Source: Bacteroidaceae bacterium
Lineage (GTDB): Bacteria > Bacteroidota > Bacteroidia > Bacteroidales > Bacteroidaceae
Reading direction: 5' to 3'
Assembly (NCBI GenBank): GCA_023227685.1
Contig: JALNVG010000139.1
Coordinates: 1 to 6,516 of the forward strand
DNA length: 6,516 nt
The notes under the pieces were generated by a model. It ran no database searches. It worked only from the letters and a program-made list of their open reading frames with translations, and was not told where the DNA came from. Positions within the stretch are counted from its first letter, which is position 1. The number at the start of each line of letters is the position of its first letter. A program made the position numbers and the translations under genes. This document shows, piece by piece, positions 1 to 6,516 of this stretch.

Positions 1-669
1 AGATATTTGCAGGAAAGCACACCGGTGCTCGATGATTCCGGAGAAAATGAATCATCCAAGATCAATGGCTTTTTCTTATTGTTCCGCAAACCGGAAAAGT
101 TGTTGTTGATATTCGGTACTGCAGGATTGTTCGGTTTAATCGTAGAAAGTGCGATGTTCGACTGGAGCGGTACCTATTTTCAAACAGTATTGCAGGTCCC
201 GAAGACTTTGCAGATAGGTTTTCTTGTCTTTATGGTTATGATGACCACCGGCCGTTTCCTAACCAACTATGCATACAGTAAGATTGGCAAAAGAAATGTT
301 CTTATATTAGCCGGCAGTTTAATCTTTGTCGGATTTTATACCACCGCTCTGTTGGGCAAAGCTTTTGATTCGGTAGCGTTGAAGGTCATTTTTAATTCTC
401 TTGGATTTATGCTTGTCGGACTTGGCATATCTTCAGTTGTGCCAACCATTTACAGCTTTGTCGGCACTCAATCAAAAACACCGGTCGGAGTAGCTTTGAC
501 CATTCTGTCAAGCATCAGCTTTATCGGTTCGCTTATCGCACCATTATTAATCGGTGCAATCTCACAGAGGTTCAGCATGTCCACAGCATATCTCATCGTT
601 GGTTTGCTCGGGCTTTGTATCGTATTAATTGTTGCAACAAATCGTAATTTCCGCGAGAAAAAAGAATAA
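1..669 (+). CDS. MFS transporter, C-terminal half (5' end outside window)
   Basis: This is an inner-membrane permease of the major facilitator superfamily; its substrate cannot be read from the sequence. The frame is open to the left edge (aga tat ttg...), so the TTG at nt 7 is an internal codon and not a start. 222 residues are visible, ending in TAA at 667-669. The fragment opens in a hydrophilic, acidic stretch typical of the central cytoplasmic loop. Six hydrophobic segments follow at about visible residues 34-52, 71-91, 99-119, 128-152, 161-186 and 196-215, matching TM7-12 of a 12-TM carrier. The tail is basic (RNFREKK). The motif ESAMFDWSGTYF (about 49-60) resembles the E-x-A-x-x-DWS signature I associate with MosC/YbjJ-like MFS proteins. 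GRFLTNYAYSKIGKR (about 84-98) occupies the position of the second MFS motif A, in degenerate form. Family assignment is strong; the MosC-like subgroup is moderate. The gene is followed 5 bp later by addA. Confidence 0.88.
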   Translation, partial: RYLQESTPVLDDSGENESSKINGFFLLFRKPEKLLLIFGTAGLFGLIVESAMFDWSGTYFQTVLQVPKTLQIGFLVFMVMMTTGRFLTNYAYSKIGKRNVLILAGSLIFVGFYTTALLGKAFDSVALKVIFNSLGFMLVGLGISSVVPTIYSFVGTQSKTPVGVALTILSSISFIGSLIAPLLIGAISQRFSMSTAYLIVGLLGLCIVLIVATNRNFREKKE

Positions 670-674
670 TAGTT
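670..674 (+). other. 5-bp gap between transporter stop and addA start
   Basis: Only TAGTT separates the transporter stop codon from the addA ATG, too little room for a terminator or a dedicated promoter. The sequence before the ATG is A-rich (gagaaaaaagaataat) with no convincing Shine-Dalgarno core, which fits the weak use of that signal known in Bacteroidota. Any private addA promoter would have to lie inside the transporter coding sequence. Co-transcription with the transporter is the simplest reading, but it is an inference. Confidence 0.6.
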
Positions 675-3600
675 ATGAAACTCCTGGTTTATAAAGCATC
701 TGCCGGTTCCGGAAAGACTTTTCGTCTGGCTGTAGAATACATCAAACTACTTGTGCTGAATCCCAAAGCATACCAACAGATACTTGCCGTAACGTTTACC
801 AATAAGGCGACGTCTGAGATGAAGGAACGCATTTTGAGTCAACTTTACGGACTATATACCCTTGATGCCGAATCAAAGGTTTATATGGACATCATCGTCA
901 AAGAAACCGGAAAAACAGAAGAAGAAATAAGCCATGCGGCCGGTGAGGCTCTGAGTGGTATTTTGCATGATTACAACCGGTTTAAGGTGACTACCATCGA
1001 TTCTTTTTTTCAATCGGTAATGCAAAATCTGGCGCGCGAACTTGAGCTGAGTCCGAAACTGACAATAGAGCTCGATCAAAAGAAAGTATTGAATGATGCG
1101 GTTGATTCCATGATTGAAAAATTGCAGTCCTCCTCTCCTGTCCTTACTTGTCTGATGGAGTATATTCATGAAAAGATCAACGATGATAAGGGATGGAAGA
1201 TGGTGAGCAAAGAACTTAAATCCTTTGGTCTGAATATCTTCAACGAGGCATTTGTTGAAAACGGTGAAACGCTGCGTGAGGCAATGCAGAGGCCCGATCT
1301 CATCAAAACTTATCGCAAAACGATGAACGAGATCGAAACGGCTGCTTTGAAACAAATGCAAGAGTATGTAGACCGACTTTCAAAAATATTAGAGGAAAAC
1401 GATTTTCAGGCAGAAGATTTCAAGAGTGGGAAGATCATCATGAACTATTTCCGTAAGATTTACAACGGTGATTTGTCCGATAAGAATTATAATCTGACTA
1501 TTCATAAATGTTTTAGTGACGCCAATGAATGGGCTCGACAGAAAGATTCACGCCATAATGAAATTATAAATCTTGCCGAATCGCAGCTGATACCGCTATC
1601 ACAAGAGATAGAAAGTCTTCGATATAAAAATAACCGGGTAATGAACAGTTGCCGTTTATCGCTGAGATACTTATATCTGTTGCAACTTATTTCGAATATT
1701 AATAACGAAGTAAGAGAACAAAATACAGAGAAAAACCGATTCATTCTGTCCGATACGAATATCCTGTTGCATAAGTTGATTGAAAACGGTGATTCTTCTT
1801 TTATTTTTGAGAAAATCGGAGCTAATATCCGGAATATAATGATTGATGAATTTCAGGATACGAGTCGGATGCAATGGGACAATTTCAGGCTGTTACTGCT
1901 TGAAGGATTGTCGCAGGGAGCTGACAGTTTAATCGTCGGTGATGTAAAACAATCCATTTACCGCTGGCGAAACGGAGATTGGAATATCTTGAATAATCTG
2001 AATGATAAACTTGAGAATTTCCCGATAGAAGTAGAAACGCTGAAGATGAACTGGCGAAGTGAAAGAAACATCATCAGTTTCAATAACAGTTTGTTTCCGC
2101 ATGCCGTCGAATTCTTTAATCATAAATATAAGGAGGAACTCGGTAGTAATTGCGAACCGATTTTGAAGGCTTACAGTGATGTGAAACAAGAATCGGCAAA
2201 AGAGACGGATACGGGTTATGTGAAAGTTACTTTTCTGGACAAGAACGAAGATCGGGACTTTGATTATATACAAAACACGATATTCAATCTGGGTGAAGAA
2301 GTCAAGCATCTGCTTGCCTCGGGAGTGAAACAAAATGATATTGCCATACTGATACGAAAAAAGAAATATATTTCATCTATCGGTGATTATTTCGATAAAG
2401 AACTGCACTGTAAGATTATCTCCGACGAGGCCTTTCAATTGCAATCTTCATTGGCGGTCAACCTGATGATCAGCGTCTTACGCTACCTCTCGAATCCTGA
2501 AAATCAGATTGTCAAGTCGGAATTGGCAATCTCTTATCAAACGGAAGTTTTGGGTGAACAACACGACTGGAACAGTCTCTTTATTCATCCGATGGATGAA
2601 TTTATGCCCAAAGGTTTTGCCGGGCAGGCACATAGGCTTAGGCAATTGCCCTTATATGAGTTATTAGAAGAAATTTTCAATCTTTTCCAATTGAATAGTA
2701 TAGCAAAACAAGAAGCATACGTGTTATTCTTCTTTGATCAGGTGATGGCTTATTTGGAAGAGAATTCTTCGGATATTGATCACTTTTTGCAATATTGGGA
2801 CGAGACCTTGTCGACCAAAACAATAATGAGTGGCAATATGGATGGCATTCGCATACTTTCCATACATAAAGCCAAGGGACTGGAATATCACACCGTATTG
2901 GTTCCTTTCTGCGACTGGAGTCAGGAAAATGAAACGAAACAACAAATCGTGTGGTGTCATAATGATCATGAACCCTTCAACATGCTTGGTCTCATCCCTG
3001 TCAATTATTCAAAGAATATGGCCGAATCGATTTACGCACAGGCCTACCTTGACGAACGTCTGCAACTCTGGGTTGATAACCTGAACATGCTTTACGTTGC
3101 TTTCACCCGTGCGGCAAAGAACCTGATTGTATGGAGTAATAAGAACAAGAAGAAGGGTTCGATGTCTGAAATGCTTGGCTCTGTTCTACAACAGGTGGCC
3201 GATGATGAAGGAAAAGCTTGGGATAGAGTGTGTTATGAAAAGGGTGAACTCTGTACTTCCGAAGAGAAAAAAGAGCGGGTTCATCGCAACAAAATGATTC
3301 AGCAACCGCAAAAAGTACCTGTACATATCGTGTCTTCATATCATGAAGTGGAATTCCGTCAATCTAATCTTTCTGCCGATTTCATCGGTGGAATTGATGA
3401 AAAAGAATCCGACAACAGATTTATTAATCGGGGAAGGTTGCTACACAAACTATTCTCGATGATTGAAACAGAGGCTGATATAGATAAAACCATTGACGAA
3501 CTGGTGCTTGAGGGAGTGATCGGTGATCGGGATGAAGAAAACGAAATCAAACAGCTTGCGCAAAAAGCACTTGCATTGCCACAAGTACAAGATTGGTATT

Positions 3601-3851
3601 CGGGCAAATGGACCCTTTTTAAAGAATGTGCCATCATTTATACGGAGGATGGAGATTTGCAAACGAGGCGTCCCGACCGTGTGATGATGAAAGACGATCA
3701 AGTGGTTGTGGTTGATTTTAAGTTTGGAAAGCCGGGCAATAAATATAATAAGCAGGTGGACAGTTATATACAGCTACTCACCCGCATGGGCTACCAACAC
3801 ATTTCCGGATATCTTTGGTATGTGAATGAAGAAAAAATAGAGAAAGTATGA
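675..3851 (+). CDS. addA: AddA-type ATP-dependent helicase/nuclease subunit (UvrD-like helicase plus PD-(D/E)XK nuclease)
   Basis: This is the motor subunit of an AddAB (RecBCD-like) complex, a cytoplasmic enzyme that unwinds and trims double-strand DNA ends before RecA loading. Superfamily 1A helicase motifs are intact and in order: Walker A ASAGSGKT (8-15, K14), Ia VTFTNKAT (39-46), TTIDSFFQ (106-113), Walker B IMIDEFQDT (388-396, D391/E392), III VGDVKQSIYRWR (421-432), IV MNWRS (458-462), V ILSIHKAKGLEY (727-738) and VI LYVAFTRA (806-813, R812). The C-terminal nuclease domain shows GRLLHKLF (920-927, H924), a candidate E984, RPDR (D1001), VVDFKFG (D1014, K1016) and QVDSY (1027-1031), the expected PD-(D/E)XK set. 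The start is firm: the frame is closed by TAA at 645-647 and contains no ATG, GTG or TTG before 675. At 1058 residues it is shorter than Bacillus AddA (about 1230). RecB shares this architecture, but the adjoining AddB-type nuclease favours AddA. Motor and nuclease both appear catalytically competent. Confidence 0.93.
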   Translation: MKLLVYKASAGSGKTFRLAVEYIKLLVLNPKAYQQILAVTFTNKATSEMKERILSQLYGLYTLDAESKVYMDIIVKETGKTEEEISHAAGEALSGILHDYNRFKVTTIDSFFQSVMQNLARELELSPKLTIELDQKKVLNDAVDSMIEKLQSSSPVLTCLMEYIHEKINDDKGWKMVSKELKSFGLNIFNEAFVENGETLREAMQRPDLIKTYRKTMNEIETAALKQMQEYVDRLSKILEENDFQAEDFKSGKIIMNYFRKIYNGDLSDKNYNLTIHKCFSDANEWARQKDSRHNEIINLAESQLIPLSQEIESLRYKNNRVMNSCRLSLRYLYLLQLISNINNEVREQNTEKNRFILSDTNILLHKLIENGDSSFIFEKIGANIRNIMIDEFQDTSRMQWDNFRLLLLEGLSQGADSLIVGDVKQSIYRWRNGDWNILNNLNDKLENFPIEVETLKMNWRSERNIISFNNSLFPHAVEFFNHKYKEELGSNCEPILKAYSDVKQESAKETDTGYVKVTFLDKNEDRDFDYIQNTIFNLGEEVKHLLASGVKQNDIAILIRKKKYISSIGDYFDKELHCKIISDEAFQLQSSLAVNLMISVLRYLSNPENQIVKSELAISYQTEVLGEQHDWNSLFIHPMDEFMPKGFAGQAHRLRQLPLYELLEEIFNLFQLNSIAKQEAYVLFFFDQVMAYLEENSSDIDHFLQYWDETLSTKTIMSGNMDGIRILSIHKAKGLEYHTVLVPFCDWSQENETKQQIVWCHNDHEPFNMLGLIPVNYSKNMAESIYAQAYLDERLQLWVDNLNMLYVAFTRAAKNLIVWSNKNKKKGSMSEMLGSVLQQVADDEGKAWDRVCYEKGELCTSEEKKERVHRNKMIQQPQKVPVHIVSSYHEVEFRQSNLSADFIGGIDEKESDNRFINRGRLLHKLFSMIETEADIDKTIDELVLEGVIGDRDEENEIKQLAQKALALPQVQDWYSGKWTLFKECAIIYTEDGDLQTRRPDRVMMKDDQVVVVDFKFGKPGNKYNKQVDSYIQLLTRMGYQHISGYLWYVNEEKIEKV
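3848..3851 (+). other. ATGA stop/start overlap coupling addA and addB
   Basis: The addA stop codon TGA (3849-3851) overlaps the addB start ATG (3848-3850) by four bases in all. The addB frame is closed by TGA at 3827-3829, and the codons between (aga aaa aat aga gaa agt) contain no alternative start, so the overlap is fixed by the sequence. A purine run (agagaaag) sits just upstream and could weakly aid initiation. Such overlaps commonly mark termination-reinitiation coupling of subunits of one complex, which suits an AddA-AddB heterodimer. Confidence 0.85.
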
Positions 3852-6516
3852 AAACATTTCTACAAATAGTAGCTGAGGATCTTCATAAGAAGTTTGGAAA
3901 CGATTTATCGCGTACGGCTATCGTCTTTCCTAACAAACGTGCCGGATTATTCTTCAATGAATACTTGGCCAAAGAGTCCGACCAACCTATTTGGGCTCCG
4001 GCCTTTTTGAGCATCAGTGATCTCTTTCAGTCTTTGTCCACATTAAAAAAGGGAGATCCGATATTCTTGATCTGTGAACTGTACAAGGCTTTTAAAGAAG
4101 CTACCGAAAGCAAAGAATCATTGGATGAATTTTATTTCTGGGGCGAATTGCTGATGAGTGATTTTGATGATGTGGATAAGAATCTGGTGGATGCGGATCG
4201 GTTATTCAGCAATCTGGAGGATCTGAAGAAAATATCGGACGACTATACCTTTTTGGATAAAGAACAGGAACAAGCCATCAAAAGCTTCTTTCAGCAGTTC
4301 TCCATTGAGAAACGTACAGTGCTGAAAGAACGTTTTATCTCGTTGTGGGATGAATTGAAAGAAGTTTATCACCTTTTCCGTGATCATTTGTCTGCGTTGG
4401 GATATGCCTATGAAGGCATGATATATCGTGATGTAGTATCAAAGCTTGATGGTGCCCAATTTGTTTATGACCGATATGTTTTTGTCGGTTTCAACGTACT
4501 TAATCAGGTGGAGACGCAACTGTTCGAGTATCTCAAAGAATCAAACAAGGCCTTGTTTTACTGGGATTATGATCTCTTTTACACCAAACGGTTTCCTTTC
4601 AAGCACGAAGCGGGAGAATTCATTAACCGTAACCTGAAGAAATTTCCAAATGAGCTTGATGAGTCTTATTTCAATTGTTTGAGCAACCCCAAAAAGGTCC
4701 GTTTCATCGCAGCGCCTACCGAAAATGCACAGGCTCGCTATCTCACCGAATGGTTGCATGATACATTGTCCGACAAGACAATAGCCGAAAAAGAAAATGC
4801 CGTTGTGCTGTGCAACGAGTCATTATTGTTGCCGGTACTTCATTCCATTCCTTCTGAGGTGAAGAATGTCAATATAACAATGGGATTTCCCCTCTCGCAG
4901 ACCCCCGTTTATAGTTTTATCAAGGCTGCATTTGATTTGCAAACAGTAGGTTATGATCAGATATCGGGACGGTATACTTTTGAATCGGTTCAAAGTATTC
5001 TCAAGCATCCGTACATCCGGCAACTTTCTGACAAGGCCGAAACGCTGGAGCGCGAACTTACTTCAAAAAATCGTTTCTATCCCCTGCCCTCCGAGCTGAT
5101 GGCCAATGGTGACGCGTTACTTACCAAACTGTTTACTCCACAAACGGGCAACAAGAAACTTTGTGAATACGTCATCGATTTATTAAAAGACATCTCTGTC
5201 TTGTTTCGTGACGAAAAGCATATCGATTATATTTATGACCAGCTTTACCGCGAATCATTATTCAAGAGCTATACGCTCATCAATCGTTTTATCAATTTGA
5301 TGGATACCGGCGAATTGCAAGTAAAGACTGATACCCTGAGGCGTTTGATCGACAAGCAGTTATCAACGGCCAATATCCCTTTTCATGGCGAACCGGCCAT
5401 CGGTTTGCAAATCATGGGAGTGTTGGAAACACGTAATCTTGACTTTCGCAATCTTGTCATGCTTTCGCTTAACGAGGGACAATTGCCTAAATCGGAAGGT
5501 GATCCTTCATTCATCCCATACAACCTGCGCAAGGCTTTCGGCATGACTACCATTGAGCACAAGAATTCGGTTTATGCTTATTATTTTTATCGTCTGATTC
5601 AGCGAGCCGAGCAGGTTACGCTGATGTATAATAATTCATCCGACGGATTGAACAAGGGTGAATGTTCACGTTTCATGTTACAATTTCTTGTTGAATGGCC
5701 GCATGAAATAAACATCCAATCGCTTGAAGCGGAGCAAACTGTTCAAAGCAGTCCGGCTATCGAAGTGGTGAAAGAACAGGATATTCTCAGAAGATTGCGT
5801 GAGCGTTTTGATTTCAACACCGGTGCCAAGGCGGGCATCCTCTCTCCTTCTGCGCTCAATACGTATATGGATTGCGGTCTGAAATTTTATTTTCGGTATG
5901 TGGTCGGATTGAAGCCTCCTGATGAAGTGAGCAATGAAATTGATTCCGCACTCTTTGGTACGATCTTTCACTTATCGGCCCAATGGATTTATGAGGAGCT
6001 TACGAAGCATGGGCAAACAATAACAAAAGAAGACCTCGAAAAGCTGGCTTACAATCCTGTGAAGTTGCAAAGATTTGTTGACCGGGCTTTCTGCAAAGAG
6101 TTCTTTCAACTTCCCGAAAATACGAAACCTCTATATAACGGCATTCAACTGATTAATTCTAAAGTTATCTATGCTTATTTGAAACAATTATTGCACAATG
6201 ATGCTCGAGATGCTCCCTTTGAAATGATTGCGATGGAGAATCGGGTGAGCGAAAAGATGGAAATAGAGACCGGCGATGGTGCGATACAATTATCTGTTGG
6301 CGGAACAATAGACCGGATGGATATCAAAGAAAACACGTTACGTATTGTTGATTATAAAACAGGCGGTAAACCGTTGATTCCGAAAGGTGTAGAAGATTTA
6401 TTTACACCTGATAGCAGGCGACCGGGATATATTTTCCAGATATTTCTTTATTCGACCATTGTGAATCGTAATCCTCAAATATTGAAAGATTGCGGCGTAC
6501 AACCTTACGGAGACGG
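3848..6516 (+). CDS. addB: AddB-type PD-(D/E)XK nuclease subunit (3' end outside window)
   Basis: This is the partner subunit of AddAB, supplying a second nuclease and a helicase-like scaffold. 889 residues are visible and the frame is still open at the right edge, so the gene is partial. The N-terminus lacks a Walker A box; TAIVFPNKRAGLFF (23-36) aligns in style with the strand after the P-loop in Bacillus AddB (IIFLVPDQ). YVFVGFNVLN (210-219) and QIMGVLETRNLDF (521-533) followed by NEGQLP (542-547) are further helicase-derived landmarks, the latter resembling the AddB segment FVLGANDGVLP. The nuclease domain begins at SPSALNTYMDCGLKFYF (666-682) with C676, a likely first iron-sulfur ligand. 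It continues with GTIFH (704-708, H708), a candidate E797, GGTIDRMD (818-825, D822), IVDYKTGG (833-840, D835, K837) and QIFLY (864-868). The nuclease looks active. The last three expected cluster cysteines would lie past the edge. Some annotation pipelines would call this only a PD-(D/E)XK nuclease family protein; the tight pairing with addA supports the AddB call. Confidence 0.9.
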   Translation, partial: MKTFLQIVAEDLHKKFGNDLSRTAIVFPNKRAGLFFNEYLAKESDQPIWAPAFLSISDLFQSLSTLKKGDPIFLICELYKAFKEATESKESLDEFYFWGELLMSDFDDVDKNLVDADRLFSNLEDLKKISDDYTFLDKEQEQAIKSFFQQFSIEKRTVLKERFISLWDELKEVYHLFRDHLSALGYAYEGMIYRDVVSKLDGAQFVYDRYVFVGFNVLNQVETQLFEYLKESNKALFYWDYDLFYTKRFPFKHEAGEFINRNLKKFPNELDESYFNCLSNPKKVRFIAAPTENAQARYLTEWLHDTLSDKTIAEKENAVVLCNESLLLPVLHSIPSEVKNVNITMGFPLSQTPVYSFIKAAFDLQTVGYDQISGRYTFESVQSILKHPYIRQLSDKAETLERELTSKNRFYPLPSELMANGDALLTKLFTPQTGNKKLCEYVIDLLKDISVLFRDEKHIDYIYDQLYRESLFKSYTLINRFINLMDTGELQVKTDTLRRLIDKQLSTANIPFHGEPAIGLQIMGVLETRNLDFRNLVMLSLNEGQLPKSEGDPSFIPYNLRKAFGMTTIEHKNSVYAYYFYRLIQRAEQVTLMYNNSSDGLNKGECSRFMLQFLVEWPHEINIQSLEAEQTVQSSPAIEVVKEQDILRRLRERFDFNTGAKAGILSPSALNTYMDCGLKFYFRYVVGLKPPDEVSNEIDSALFGTIFHLSAQWIYEELTKHGQTITKEDLEKLAYNPVKLQRFVDRAFCKEFFQLPENTKPLYNGIQLINSKVIYAYLKQLLHNDARDAPFEMIAMENRVSEKMEIETGDGAIQLSVGGTIDRMDIKENTLRIVDYKTGGKPLIPKGVEDLFTPDSRRPGYIFQIFLYSTIVNRNPQILKDCGVQPYGD

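Noticed and set aside
7..669. TTG at nt 7 as the start of a 220-residue protein
   Set aside because: The frame is open to the left edge, and the protein begins mid-family, in the central loop with only six membrane segments. It is a truncated view of a longer gene.
873..1361. 162-codon reading frame on the minus strand inside addA
   Set aside because: It lies fully opposite a well-supported gene, its translation is low in recognisable motifs, and it has no start context or neighbours of its own. It is a shadow of addA codon usage.
1929..2333. 134-codon minus-strand reading frame opposite helicase motifs III-IV of addA
   Set aside because: It overlaps DNA coding for conserved helicase motifs on the other strand, and its translation shows no domain-like pattern.
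2830..3084. 84-codon plus-strand frame inside addA
   Set aside because: It overlaps the region of motif V in another frame, has no ribosome-site evidence, and matches no family I know.
5678..5971. 97-codon minus-strand frame opposite the AddB nuclease start
   Set aside because: It is rich in Arg and His as expected from antisense reading of coding DNA, and lies opposite the conserved Cys motif of AddB.
3848..6516. Possibility that the right part is a gap or a pseudogene, because no closed reading frame was evident there
   Set aside because: Reading from ATG 3848 gives an uninterrupted frame of 889 codons to the edge. It only looks absent because its stop codon lies outside the window.
1..6516. 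A novel defence or mobile system
   Set aside because: All coding space is accounted for by a transporter fragment and a recognisable AddAB pair. No terminal repeats, integrase, toxin-antitoxin pair, reverse transcriptase or repeat array were seen on either strand.

Overview
The window is almost wall-to-wall coding DNA on the + strand. It holds the 3' end of an MFS transporter gene, a complete addA-type helicase-nuclease gene, and most of an addB-type nuclease gene that runs off the right edge. The protein styles suggest a Bacteroidota genome, most likely Bacteroidales. AddA starts almost directly at its P-loop, AddB has the VFPNKRA-type N-terminus, and there is no clear Shine-Dalgarno sequence before the resolvable starts. 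This assignment rests on recognition of family style and was not tested by a search.

Layout: (1) nt 1-669 is the C-terminal half of a major facilitator superfamily permease, entered in its central cytoplasmic loop and followed by six predicted membrane segments. (2) After a 5-bp gap, nt 675-3851 encode a 1058-residue UvrD/Rep-type (SF1A) helicase with all classical helicase motifs and a C-terminal PD-(D/E)XK nuclease, the architecture of AddA. (3) The AddA stop overlaps the next start in an ATGA, and nt 3848-6516 encode at least 889 residues of an AddB-type protein. It has an inactivated helicase-like N-terminal region and a C-terminal PD-(D/E)XK nuclease. The C-terminal end, where the rest of the iron-sulfur cysteines should lie, is outside the window.

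How the genes work together: AddA and AddB are expected to form a heterodimeric helicase-nuclease that processes double-strand DNA ends for RecA-dependent recombination. AddA would supply the only ATP motor plus one nuclease, and AddB the second nuclease and a scaffold derived from a helicase. The four-base overlap supports translational coupling and a 1:1 complex. The transporter lies only 5 bp upstream and may be co-transcribed, but nothing seen ties it functionally to DNA repair.

No RNA gene, mobile element, CRISPR array, long repeat, terminator or intergenic promoter region was seen. Intergenic DNA totals 5 bp. I found no evidence of a previously undescribed system. The points worth a second look are lineage-style variations on AddAB: no Q motif in AddA, no P-loop in AddB, an altered iron-sulfur-site context, and the gene arrangement.
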